A stretch of 64,000 nucleotides of DNA from Magnolia sinica (Eukaryota; Streptophyta; Magnoliopsida; Magnoliales; Magnoliaceae), in the NCBI RefSeq assembly GCF_029962835.1, contig NC_080590.1, forward strand, positions 70,767,501 to 70,831,500, in the 5' to 3' direction. Below the pieces are notes generated by a model. It ran no database searches. It saw only the letters and a program-made list of their open reading frames with translations, and was not told the DNA's origin. Both the position numbers and the translations under genes were made by a program. Positions 23,369 through 34,727 of this stretch are shown here, in pieces (within the stretch, counting starts at the first letter, position 1; the number at the start of each line of letters is the position of its first letter).

Positions 23369-24651
23369 ATGGCCTTGTTCAAGCTTGTGACGGCCATCTT
23401 CTCGATTTCCATGCTTCTTTCTCTCATGGGGAAGAAGAGGACTCCTACAGATGAGGCCGGGCCTAGTCGCACTCATTCAAGGAGGCCTAGAGGTGCCGCT
23501 ACTAGTGTTAATGTTGATCGGGAGATAAGGACCAAGCGGGAGCTTGATCCCCAGGCTCCCCTCGAAAGGATCCTCTTAATGGATGTCTCATTGGAGATTT
23601 CAGGGTCGCAGGGTCCTCTTTGAAGCTCATGTGGATGAGAAGCTCTTCGGGCAATATCTGGTGATGGACCGCCTGGTCGAAGCTGGGTGGGGTCCTGTGT
23701 TCGAGGGTGATTACCGTGCAAATGTGGGTACGGTCTGAGCCTTCTATGCCTACATTCGAGAGCCTACGTTGGAGCCCCTGCAGTTCAAGATCCCTATTGG
23801 TAGAGATCAGAAGGCCACAATTGATGTTAGGTTGATAGCTAGGCTTATGAAGATGCCGCTTGGCGAAGTGCATGCAAGCGAGAAGAATTTGAAGAGTGTA
23901 CGTGAAAGGGTTCGTCCCACGCGATTCCTTTGTGGACAACTAGCTCGTTGGAATCCGAACAATAGTCTCTTAGCAACTAACATGACTGACGACTTCCGCC
24001 TGCTCTACCACATCTTCACGTACAACGTGTACCCTAAGTGGAGCAACCGCAGCGAGTGCACCCGTCTGATGGTAGATTTTCTGTACCAAGTAGGGCAGGA
24101 AGAGAAGTTGTGCGTGCCTACGTATGTTCTGCGGCAGATAGTTCTTACCGCACGCTCCACTAGAGCGTCTGATTCGTTCCCATTCGGCCGACTCATATGC
24201 AAGATTGCACGGGAGTTTGGCTATAGACTTGGGACGAAAGTGCCGGTGCTAACCCATTACATCAACGAGGCTACTCTCAACCAGATGGAAATTGGGCCAC
24301 GGCAGCGACAAGCCCGCCTCAATGAGAGTGAGGACGAGACGGCTAGTGAAGAGTATGATAGCGAGAAGGAAAGCAGAGAGGAGATAGAAGAAGAACAGGA
24401 GGAAGTGTGGAGGCTCAGGACACGGATGAAAGCTCCCCTCCTACGGCAACGGAGCATGACCCTAATCGGGCTGCTAAGGAAGCCCGTTTAGCTGACTTGA
24501 GGAGGGCCAGGCTGCCTTGCGACAGGAGATTATCGATGTCCGGGCCCTCGTGAAGCACAAGTTTAAGAAGGTGACCCACACCTTGAAAGCTATCCTGTGT
24601 TACCTGCAGGATAAGGGCGCCCCTCCTCCGTCGCCAGACTCAGATGTCTAG
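23369..24651 (+). pseudogene. Extra ORF before gag, resembling 'putative plant transposon protein' domain
   Basis: An additional ORF of about 420 codons sits between LTR and gag. The likely start is ATG 23369, or in-frame ATG 23426 (MGKKRTPTDEAGPS). The core reads FEAHVDEKLFGQYLVMDRLV, then RDQKATIDVRLIARLMKMPL, then DDFRLLYHIFTYNVYPKWSN and SFPFGRLICKIAREFGYRLG. The order (restriction-like opening, small helical middle, NVxPxS-type segment, late L-I-x-A helix) resembles the domain I know as 'putative plant transposon protein' (Pfam PF20167, from memory). An acidic coiled stretch (ESEDETASEEYDSEKESREE) and a C-terminal helix follow, ending TAG at 24649-24651. Lesions: frameshift near 23.60 kb, TGA at 23736, frameshift near 24.41 kb. 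Function unknown; it is not Gag. Confidence 0.7.
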
Positions 24652-24967
24652 TCATCCATGTTGTTACCCAATAGTTTGCTTTATGGCTATCTTAGAATGT
24701 CTGTGTTTCAATGTTTAAGAGCTTAGTAGTATCGTAGGTAAATGGTGTGTTGGTGCTTGTTAGTTGTCTTAATGTTTGCAGTTTTACTTATAATGGCTCA
24801 TATGCGTTTCTTGTCATGATTCATGTAATAACATATCTCATGTAATTGTGACAATTTTGGTAAATGAAATGCATGAAGTTTCTTTAAACTGTGTGTAAAT
24901 GCTGTGTGGTTGAGGTTGTGGGCTTGCTGAATCTGACTTGGGTTGCACCCTATGTTGTATATAGGGA
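24652..24967 (+). other. Spacer between extra ORF and gag
   Basis: About 316 bp of AT-rich, T-run sequence without open frame, which marks the extra ORF as separate from gag rather than an N-terminal Gag extension. Confidence 0.6.
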
Positions 24968-26300
24968 ATGCCACCTAAGACCACACAGAGTACGACACGT
25001 CTCACGCTTGGCGATTCGTTTGACAGGGCACCTCCCCTAAGTGATAGCCATACGGACCCCAGTTCAGGTCCGTCTCCCACTGACACCATGCCAGACTCTC
25101 AGCCAGCCACTGGCCCCACCAATGGGCCTACACCTGTTGTGCCATCGGTTCCAGAGCAGAACCGTGCGTCCTCTTCGACGTCATTTGTACCTCCGTCTGC
25201 TCCCCCTACTGATAGGTTGGAGCAGATGATGTTGATGATGCAGCAACAGTAGGTACAGCAGCAGCAGCAGTAGCAGTTTTTGACCACCATGGCAGGGATC
25301 TTTGCCCAGAGCATGGGTGTGGCTTCGCCTGCTCCATTTACACCCCCTACTGGGAATGCAGGTACCAGCGGCCACTTTGAGCGATTCCAGCCCTTACGGT
25401 CCCCTACCTTTGCGGGTACTCACAGACCCGAGGAGGCTGAGTATTGGCTTGACCGCATCTCTAAGATGCTAAGGCTGTGCACTGCACAGAGCCCGAGCAG
25501 GTGGAGTTGGTCACCTTCATGTTCGAGAAGGAGGCCAGCTTATGGTAGGATAGTGTCCTCCATACTGTTGTTGTTGGACATGTATGGTCGTGGGCAGATT
25601 TTGAGACCCGTTCAACGAGAAATACTATCCCATCACCTATCGCCACGAGAAGGAGGGTGAGTTCCTTCGCCTTCGACAGGGAGGGATGTCGGTGGCAGAG
25701 TATGAGAACAGGTTTACAGAGTTGGGCAGGTACGCCCCGTTGATTCTGGCAGATGAGCTGATGCATATGCGGCGTTTTTCTGAGGGCTTACGACCAGATA
25801 TTCGGTCGAAGATGTGCTGCGCTAGCATACCTAGCTATTTTGAGCTGGTGAGCATGTCCATGAGGGCTGAGCAGAACGGGGACAGGCAGTCTCGTATGCG
25901 AGCACCGATGGCTCATAGGTCGCGACCAGAGATTTAGACCAGACCATTCCTCGGGAAGAGGCCACAGTCAAATTCATCGCCGAGGCTGACGGCTTCACCT
26001 GCCCCTGTGAGGTGACCTGACGTGTGGTCTGCCTACTGTAAGTGGCGAGGCCACACAAAGGTGAACTGCTTCACCAGGATGAGGGATAGCGACTTCTCAC
26101 CGCCCCAGAGGGTTAACCGCCTGCTTCCCCAGGTTATATCGCCACCACTTCAATGCACGGCACCAGCTCATCCATCATTCCGGCCACCTGTACCTCGATC
26201 TAGGCCACCTCAACGGCCTATGGTACCTCAGCTTAACCACTTTCAGCAGGCTCGAGAGCACTCACTTACAGCTGAAGCATCAGAGGCAGTACCTACGCCA
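24968..26300 (+). pseudogene. gag: Gag of the Tekay-type element
   Basis: Start MPPKTTQSTTRLTLGDSF at 24968 is followed by a Pro/Ser/Thr-rich region, a Gln tract, and the retrotransposon Gag signature HFERFQPLRSPTFAGTHRPE, AEYWLDRISKMLRLC, then (shifted) EPEQVELVTFMFEKEASLW and MSVAEYENRFTELGRYAP with FSEGLRPDIRSKM. The zinc knuckle at 26022-26070 reads WSAYCKWRGHTKVNC: C-x4-H-x4-C is kept but the first Cys is Ser (TCT for TGT). Damage: TAG at 25250 and 25271 inside the Gln codons, frameshift near 25.49 kb, TAG for a conserved Trp near 25.54 kb, and another shift near 25.6 kb. Gag forms the RNA-packaging particle. Confidence 0.9.
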
Positions 26301-26310
26301 CCCATGGCTT

Positions 26311-26670
26311 TTGATGTTACGGCACATATCCAAGGTACTAGTCTTTTTATTAGTGGACACCGGGTCCACTGTCTCTATCATATCGTGCACAACAGTAAAG
26401 CGGCTAAGGTTGGAAACTAGTCCTTTGGTTGGGGTGAGAATCCTTACTGCCACAGGGACTTTCTCGGACGCTACCAAGATCTGTAAGGGGTGTTCAATAG
26501 ATGTAGGGAGCGGGACAGCACTCCTCGACTTGATTGTCACCCCATTACATCATTATGATGTCATTCTCGGGATGAATTGGCTCACCGAGGTGAAGGCAGA
26601 GATCGATTGTGAATGTAGAGTGGTGACGGCTTACGGACTAGAGGGCACGACCTTTACATTCCCAGTATAG
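26311..26670 (+). pseudogene. pol: Pol: aspartic protease
   Basis: The active-site triad Asp-Thr-Gly lies at 26356-26364 in FLLVDTGSTVSIIS, and the second conserved block is DVILGMNWL near 26559. The protease would cut Gag-Pol. The catalytic triplet is intact although upstream and downstream frames are broken (stop TAG at 26668). Confidence 0.88.
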
Positions 26671-27645
26671 GTCAGTTGGCCCTATCGCATTAATTGTTAT
26701 GCTTCTATGCTAGGGTACGCTCATGGTCCAGCTCTTGAGGACACTCCGGTGGTCCAAGAGTTCTCAGACGTGTTCAGGAAGATACCTGGACTACCCCCTC
26801 AGCGTGAAATTGATTTTACCATCGACTTAGTGCCTGGTACGACACCTGTATCTCTTCCGACCTATCGCATAGCTCCGTGAGAGATGGAGGAGCTGAGGAA
26901 ACAGATCGATGATCTATTGGATGCGGGCTTTATACGACCCAGCGTGTCTTCATGGGGAGCGCCCATGTTGTTTGTAGAGAAGAAGGATGGATCTCTGCGA
27001 TTATGTATTGATTATCGCAAATTAAACTAAGTGACGGTGAAGAACAAGTATCCCTTGCCCAGGATAGACGATCTGTTCGATCAGTTGAAGGGGGCAAGGT
27101 ATTTCTCGAAGGTTGACTTGCAGTCGGGGTACCACCAGTTGCGCGTCAGGGATGAGGACGTGCAGAAGACGGCTTTCAGGACTAGTTTTGGGCACTACGA
27201 GTTTCTCGTGATGTCGTTCGGTCTTACGAATACACCAGCCATGTTCAGGGACTTGATGAACAGGGTATTTCGGTCATTCCTTTTCGGATTCGTCATCATG
27301 TTTATTGATGACATCCTGATATACTCCAAGAGTCGGGAAAAGCACGAGAAACACCTGCGAGCAGTCTTGGATACTCTGAGGAAGAACCAGCTGTTTGCAC
27401 AGTACAAGAAGTGCGACTTCTGGAAAGAGGAAGTCAAGTTTCTAGGACACGTGGTGTCCAGAGAAGGGATAACTATGGACCTTGCTAAGGTAGCCGCAGT
27501 TCAGGACTGGAAGCAGCCCGGTTCGATTATTGAGGTGAGGAGTTTCCTTGGTCTGGCAAGTTACTATCGACGATTCATTCAGGATTTATCGAAGATAGCT
27601 AGACCTTTGTCTCAGTTGACACGGAAGGATCTGAAGTTCACCTAG
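26671..27645 (+). pseudogene. pol: Pol: reverse transcriptase
   Basis: Blocks run in order: [99 protein letters not shown]-like [14 protein letters not shown], the catalytic FIDD at 27301-27312, and [17 protein letters not shown]. The second and third catalytic aspartates are intact. In-frame stops: TGA 26878, TAA 27028, TAG 27643 (conserved Trp position). Gypsy-type RT by sequence and by IN lying downstream. Confidence 0.94.
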
Positions 27646-28090
27646 AATGAAAAGGCGGAAGCAGCTTTTCAAGAGCTGAAGGACAAGTTGACGTCCGCCC
27701 CTGTACTAGTATTGCCAGAGCAAGGGGTCAAGTACACGATATACACGGACGCGTCTCGCGTCGGCTTGGGCGGTGTTTTGATGCAGAAGGACAGGGTTAT
27801 CGCTTATCTATCGCGACAGTTGAGGAAATATGAGGAAAATTACCCTATGCACGACCTGGAGTTAGCTGCCATCATCTTTGCCTTAAAGATCTGGAGGCAT
27901 TACCTCTACGGAGAGGAGTTCGAGCTCTTTTGCGACCACAAGAGCCTCAGATACATTTTCGCTTAGCGAGACCTGAATATGAGGCAGCGATGATGGATGA
28001 AGACACTGAAAGACTTCAAGTTCGAGGTCTCTTACCATCCCGGTAAGGCCAACCTTATAGCAGACGCACTGAGCCGCAAGAAGGCATTGG
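27646..28090 (+). pseudogene. pol: Pol: RNase H
   Basis: [19 protein letters not shown] supplies the first Asp, [20 protein letters not shown] the Glu and [11 protein letters not shown] the second Asp. YHPGKANLIADALSRKK closes the domain. Stops at TAG 27964 and TGA 27991 break it. It removes RNA from the RNA-DNA hybrid in an active element. Confidence 0.92.
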
Positions 28091-29160
28091 CGTTTGCGGC
28101 TCTGTTGATGATAGCAAAGTGGGACATGGTAGAGTTTGGGTGAGACTTTGAGAAGAAACTCATGGTGGAGGAGCTGTATGAGGGCATCGCACATATTCGA
28201 GTACAGCCCCTCATTGATGACAGGATTATCGCAACTCAGGTAGACGATGAACTATTAGCGAAGATGAGAGGGCAGGTTAGTGCAGATGAGGACTCAGAGT
28301 GGAGTGTTGGTACGAATGGGGGCTTACGTTACCGTGGCTGCCTATGCAGCCCGAACCTCCCTGACTTGAGGAAAGAAGTTCTTGAGGCCGTTCATGATTC
28401 TAGGATGGCTATGCATCCAGGCAGTACGAAGATGTATCGTGACATGAAGAGGTCATACTGGTGAGACAACATGAAGGCCCACATAGCAGATTATGTATCA
28501 CATTGCCTCACGTGCCAGCAGGTCAAGGCAGAGCATCGTTGACCTCCTGGACTACTTCAGCCCATGCCCATAGCAGAATGGAAGTGGGACTTCATCTCTA
28601 TGGATTTCATCTCGGGGCTACCGAAGACGAGGAAGGGTTATGATTCCATATGGGTGATCGTGGACCGATTGATGAAATCGGCTCATTTCCTCCCTATCAG
28701 AGTTTTGAACTCTGCAAACGAGTTGGCCAGGTTGTACATCAAGGAGATTGTACGTCTGCATGGAGTTCCCTTGGAGATCACGTCAGATAGAGACACGCGA
28801 TTCACATCTATCTTCTGGACTCGTATCCAGGAAGCGATGGGTGTAAAGTTGAAGTTCAGCACCGTATTCCATCCATAGACGGACGGGCAGACGGAACGGG
28901 TGAATCAGATTTTGGAAGATATATTACGGGCCTGTGTGCTAGATTTTAAGGACAATTGGGATGACTGTCTTCCTTATGCAGAGTTCGCGTACAATAACAG
29001 CTTCCAGGCGAGCATTGGCATGGCTCCTTACGAGGCACTGTATGGGCGCCCATGCAGAGCATCGCATTATTGGGCAGAGGTTGGCGAGAAGAGCTTGATT
29101 GGCCCGAAGTTAATTCAGGTGACTTCAGAGAAAGTCGACATTATCAGGCGCTGACTTTTG
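28091..29160 (+). pseudogene. pol: Pol: integrase core
   Basis: The HHCC zinc-binding region is present: AVHDSRMAMHPGSTKMYRD (28385-28440) and SHCLTCQQVKAEH (28498-28535). The catalytic core follows with DFISMDFISGLPKTRKGYDS, ITSDRDTRFTS and TDGQTERVNQ (D, D, E all present), then YNNSFQASIGMAPYEALYGR. Stops: TGA 28141, TGA 28462, TGA 28540, TAG 28876, TGA 29152. Confidence 0.93.
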
Positions 29161-29654
29161 GCAGCACAGAGCAGGCAGAAGAGTTATGCCGATACGAGAC
29201 AGCTACCGTTAGAGTTTGAGGTTGGGAACCATGTGTTCCTTAAAGTTTCCCCCATAAAGGGAGTCCTTCGGTTTGGCAAGAAGGGGAAGCTTACGCCTCG
29301 ATTCATTGGCCCTTTCCAGATACTTGATCGAGTGGGTGCGGTAGCGTACCGCCTTGCTTTGCCACACCACTTGTAGGCGTGCATAATGTATTTTATGTTT
29401 CTATGCTGAAGAAATACGTTCCCGATCCTTCCCACATTATCAAATGGGAGCAGGTACAATTGAGCGAAGACGCTACATATATACTGCAACCGACGCGTAT
29501 CTTAGACAGGAAGGAACAGGTGCAGCGTAACAAGGTTATTCCACTTGTGAAAGTGTTGTGGATGCATCACACGGAAGAAGAGGCTACTTGGGAGACAGAA
29601 GCCGAGGTTCGAAAGAACTACCCTCAATTCTCAAGGAGTACGAAAAGGTACTAA
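29161..29654 (+). pseudogene. pol: Pol: integrase C-terminus with chromodomain
   Basis: SYADTRQLPLEFEVGNHVFL and PRFIGPFQILDRVGAVAYRL form the integrase C-terminal region. After a one-base frameshift near 29374, HNVFYVSMLKKYVPDPSHI leads to ILDRKEQVQRNKVIPLVKVL and EEEATWETEAEV, a chromodomain of the plant chromoviral type. It would steer integration to marked chromatin. This domain is the main reason for the chromovirus/Tekay call. Confidence 0.9.
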
Positions 29655-29677
29655 TTTTGAGGATGAAATTTTTCTTT

Positions 29678-29690
29678 AAGGGGGTTAGAT
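29678..29690 (+). other. Polypurine tract of the Tekay-type element
   Basis: AAGGGGGTTAGAT directly precedes the 3' LTR, after GATGAAATTTTTCTTT. Plus-strand DNA synthesis would start here. Confidence 0.75.
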
Positions 29691-30478
29691 TATAACGTCT
29701 CGAAAAAATCCGTACAAGGACCCGAGTACCACCTCAGGAAGAAATCACCCAGGACTAAAACCTTTAGAAATTAGGTTAATGTTAGCAAGTGTTAAACTAG
29801 AGTGCTTATGAAATTAGCACTAATCACTTTAAATATGATCTGCAAGACCTAAAACGTGCAGTATCATTGACGCTACATTACCCTGAAATCTAGAATCCGT
29901 CCTTAAATTCAGTTGCTCTCGGGAGCACACCGAAACTCCGTATCGGACCTGGACCGCACGTCAAAAGTTCGATGACGGCAAAACTATACAGTTATGACCT
30001 CATTACTTGATTTGACAACCTCTTCGGAATCAAGTCTTAATTATGTCTAGAAATGCACAACTTGAGCCTGGAGTGAAGAGTGTGAGAAACGTGAAAATGT
30101 TTAGAAATAAAAATCCGAATTTAAGTAATCTGAGTCATGTCGCTTGCGAGCCAAATCTAAGGATTCAGACCATCAGAATTTGACCCAAATACACCCTCAG
30201 ATCAGGAAAAATGTCCCATACATGGCAATGCACTTGTGGCCCTGATCGAGTGCCCGTGACAGTTGAACTGAAACTGGTCCACCACGGTGATCTGTAAACC
30301 CGATTGGGACGAAAACTCAGCCTGACCTAGATCCATGGTCAGGGAGCTTAAGTCCGACCACACGTGAAAAAGGGACCACCAGGAGTGCTCCATTGGACCG
30401 GAACAGTCTGTATTTGGATATAACCTAAGTATACCTTGGCCCTGGGGCCATTTCCATCAAACCTGGGCCTATATAAGG

Positions 30479-30488
30479 ACCCTAAACA
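30479..30488 (+). promoter_or_regulatory. TATA box of 3' LTR
   Basis: CTATATAAGG in the same context as 20159. Confidence 0.7.
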
Positions 30489-30560
30489 CTCTCTCTCATA
30501 TGCCATACGAATTTTTCAAAACCTAAGGGAAAGAAGAGAGAAAAGAGAAGAAGAAAGTGA

Positions 30561-30595
<35 letters not shown>

Positions 30596-33500
30596 AGATA
30601 GATGTTGGGTTTTTTCCCTGACGCTCCACGTGCTTAGCCACCACTCCTGTGTCGCTATACGGGTGATACCAATCCCGTTCTTAGGTAAGAAAACCTAACC
30701 CTAATCTGTTTTAGGGTTTCAGATAGTGTAAGTTATGAAATAGCTAACCTAATTCATGCTATAGGTTGCCAATATGCCGTTGATAAAGGCCTAAAACGAA
30801 TCCGTTATGCGTTTACCGGCAAAAGGTGCGGACTATAAACGTATAGGTTATGGTTTTCAAGGCTTTCAATGTCGGTTAATGGTTTATTACTGATGTGGGT
30901 GCTATTTCACATGCCGAATGCGATGTCTGTTTCGCGTTTCTGATATATATGAACTATATTGAGTTTAATGTATTCCATGTATATGTAGAAAGTATCGTAT
31001 ACGTATGGAATTTGAACGTGTGTTTGCCATGATTAATTATCATATGTTTATGCTAGTTGTATGTGTAACAACTCCTTGGCGAAAGGTTTTGTCCTTATAC
31101 GTGCTATCTCCAACATACGTCATGTATGTTGGAATATGTAGTCTAAGTGTTTGTAGAAATGTCTGAATGAACAAATGTGTAATAAATTGTCCTTTATATG
31201 GGCGTTGAGAAGATATTCTCAACTACCTTAACGATGTGTATGATTTCCTCCATGTAACTTATATTCATTGTCTGTTTTACTTAGACACTGCATATGTTTA
31301 AGTTGAAATCCATCAAATGCTCACATGCTGGTATGATTGGAATTTGTTGATCCATTACTATTCTGATTAGCATGTATGATTTTCTGTAAAATTGAATGTG
31401 TTTGGGACTATGAAATAGTCCAGGCAATCGGTAACAGATTCTAAATTGGTGGCTGAGGTTGTCTCGCCACATAAGATGTGATCGATGAATCCGAGCCGTA
31501 CTTAGGATGTCGGCAGTGGTTAGGCCACGTGGAGTGCTTACGCATTTCATGTCGATTAACTCAACGTGCGCTCGTACTAGTCGAGCTCGTCAAGTAACCC
31601 AATTGACCCGATGTATGTTCACTATGTATGGACGCTACTGCTTAAATCTAAGGTACCAAACTCACCAATGAAAATCCTTTAAAACCTTGGTACCTCGATC
31701 CGCTAAGACTCATGAGCCGGGTATGGTGGTATGGGACACCGTGGTCGAGCTGTCGGCCTACGCTGGGGTGACGAGACTCCCTGTAGTGACCACTAAGCAA
31801 CCCAGACTCATGAGCTGAATACGGTGGTATGGGACACTGTATTCGAGCTGTCGGCCTAAATTAATAAGGTGACGAGCCCTTTGTAGTGACCTCGAGCGTA
31901 CGCTAAAACTACGTAGAGGCGACGAGCCCTTACGCAGCAACAGGAGTATACTAGGCCTGTACTGATAAGGTGACGAGCTGTAAGACCCGTATCCTAGTTC
32001 GTACTGTTCCATCGAGTCCCGCGATCCTTCCTGTCGAATTTCGACAACCTGCGACGTATAATCGACGTTGCGATCGACCCTAAGTCGTATGTTGTAGATT
32101 TGAGTCGGTTTAATTCGAGACTTGTACCTTTGCGACCGCACCGTCATCGCGGTTCTAACGCCGCGTCTCTTGTACCGATCCGATACCCTGGCAGGAAGAT
32201 GTGAGCCGGCGTTTATTTCGAAGAAAACGCCGCGCATTTGCAATCCCAAGAGAATCTCTACAATGTGTCAAATCAATCCCATCAATCAATCCCATCCATC
32301 ACCTCATGTCAAGTACACATCACCTTTCTCCACAAGTAAAGCAACCCATGCTTTTTTCTCACCAAAGTCAAACCACCTCTCACTTCACCCATCCCTCACC
32401 TCACATCACTCACCCATCACACCCATCACCTCTCCTTATCTCCCTCTCTCTCTCTTTCTCTTTTCTCACACCAATTCCAAGCAACCCATAAGCCTCACAC
32501 GTCCACATTTTTTCAAGGAGAGAAAAAGAGAAGTGAGTAGTGTGGCCCACTTTCCATCCCAAAATCTTCCATCTTAGCCCTTGAATCTTCATCTCCCACT
32601 ATCAAAGTGAAGCACAAGGAGGTCGGCTTTCCATCGGACCAAGAAGATCGGACGGTGGGTGCCTTATAGGATAGGTTTTTCATGTTTTGATGATGGACCA
32701 AGTGAGGCCTACCGATCAATGGTATGGATCTCACTTGGGACCTTAAGATGTGGTCGATGGCCCACCTTGATCTTCATGATCATTCCGTGATGGGGCCATT
32801 CTCTATGAACCCCATCATGATGTCTATTTTCTAGCTTGTAAAGGGTCATCTAGACCTTTCATTTTGGTGGAGAAGGGATCTCCACCGTTGATTTTGATTT
32901 GGTGGGCCCACATGCAATAGGACCCACTCGATGTATGATTGCTTGTAAGGGAGGGCTCATAGTGGCGGAGCCCTCCATCATGCGTGTCCCATTTCTCTCT
33001 CTATCTCTCTCTCCCTCTCTTTTATTTATTTATTTATTTATCTTTGTGTGTGTTGGGGTGGCCATGTGACCCACTTGGATGGGCCCCACTTTAATGTATG
33101 TTTTATCCTTACCATTCATCCATTTGGTGGCCCACAGGAGCAAGGCCCACCTTGTGCATGCGCTATGCATAGGTCGTCCCTGTCCAGGGACGTCCCTGGA
33201 CTGAAATGAAAACACAAATATTTCTTGGTTCACAAGCTTTTGGGGTGGGTTACTGGTCCATGCCCCACCTTGATGAATGTGGTCAATCCACGCCGTCCAT
33301 TCCATGCCTTAAATCATTTCAGGCGTTGAGCTGAAAAATGGGCTCAATCCGATGTCCTGGCGGGCCTTAGCATAACAAACGGTATTTTCTACCGTTGAAT
33401 TCCGCCCTGATGTTTTTGTACCCCAAATCATATCCAATATTGGACTTGATGGACTTGTCACAGGATACAGAGTCCAATGGCTGGGGTGGATTTTGTTGAT

Positions 33501-34034
33501 GCGGGCCCTACCACCGAAAAACCACATAAAAATGTGTTTTTCAAAAAAAAATAAAAAAATATATAAGGGCAGCAGCTTTCGCTGCTGCCGCTGACAGCGC
33601 CAGAGGTGCAGGCGCTGCCTTGCGCGTAGGCGGGTGTCCGTGCAGGGACCCACGGCCCCTCATGTGGGCCCCACCATGATGTATATTTTGTATCTAAGGT
33701 GGACCACCCCTTGAGGTGGGTCCCCTCCAAAAATCGACGAGATTTAAAACTCGGGTGGCCCACACCACAAGAAAACAGCGGTGATTGAACTCTACCATTG
33801 AAACCCTTTTATGGGCCACAGAAGTTTCGGATCAAGCTGAAATTCGTTTCTTCCTCTTCTTCCAGGCCCGTGCGACCTTGTGAACGGGTTGGATGGAAGA
33901 TAAACGTTATGGTGGGCCCCACATGGGACCCACAGAGGTGTATGTGTTGCTGCCCACCGTCCAGACGGACGGTGGGGCCTACCTTGCTGTATTGTTCGTC
34001 CGCACCGTCCACCCTGGACGGTGGGACCCCTGCT

Positions 34035-34091
34035 GTGCGCGTGTGTGTGCGTGTGTGTGGTGTGTGTGTGTGTATATATATATATATCCTA

Positions 34092-34145
<54 letters not shown>

Positions 34146-34204
34146 ATATTATATTATATATGTTATATTGTATATATTATATGTTATATTATATAATATA
34201 TATT
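34035..34204. repeat. (TG)n/(TA)n compound microsatellite
   Basis: GTGTGTGTGC/TGTG repeats pass into about 120 bp of almost pure TA/ATAT with a few interruptions. The open frames of Tyr-Ile repeats here are artefacts. Confidence 0.97.
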
Positions 34205-34371
34205 TGTTGGTGGGCCTTAGGGATTTTAATGGTGGAAATCATCATCACCACTTGTATTTTGGTGTGGCCCACCTTGGCATATATGTAAGGCCCATGTGAT
34301 GGGGCCCATTCAATGTATTTGAGGCCCATGTTACAAGGCCCATTGTGATGCATTCAAAGGCCCATGGGTTA

Positions 34372-34727
34372 TAGCCCATTGCAATGTACATAAGGCCCGT
34401 TGGTAAGGCCCATTAATGTGGCTCAATTGATGAATGTAAAGCCCATGTGATTAGGCCCTATAGCCCATTGCAATGTACATAAGGCCCGTTGGTAAGGCCC
34501 ATTAATGTGGCTCAATTGATGAATGTAAAGCCCATGTGATTAGGCCCTATAGCCCATTGCAATGTACATAAGGCCCGTTGGTAAGGCCCATTAATGTGGC
34601 TCAATTGATGAATGTAAAGCCCATGTGATTAGGCCCTATAGCCCATTGCAATGTACATAAGGCCCGTTGGTAAGGCCCATTAATGTGGCTCATTTGATGA
34701 ATGTAAGGCCCATGTGATACGGCCCAT
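34372..34727. repeat. 89-bp tandem array, four units, GGCCCA-rich
   Basis: TAGCCCATTGCAATGTACAT starts at 34372, 34461, 34550 and 34639, an exact 89-bp period. Units are virtually identical; only the first and last show changes. Each unit carries several GGCCC words in both orientations. Near-identity suggests recent amplification. Confidence 0.95.

Noticed and set aside
24257-24457. Ser-rich antisense frame opposite the extra ORF
   Set aside because: Mirror of the acidic Glu/Ser codons on the coding strand.
29654-29691. Envelope-like gene after pol in the Tekay-type element
   Set aside because: Only a short gap and a polypurine tract separate the chromodomain from the 3' LTR; no room for another gene.
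32122-32577. 151-codon plus-strand frame in the nested LTR
   Set aside because: Pro/Ser/His-rich reading of a CT-rich leader; other frames equally open.
33798-34288. Open frames with Tyr-Ile repeats
   Set aside because: Product of the TG/TA microsatellite.
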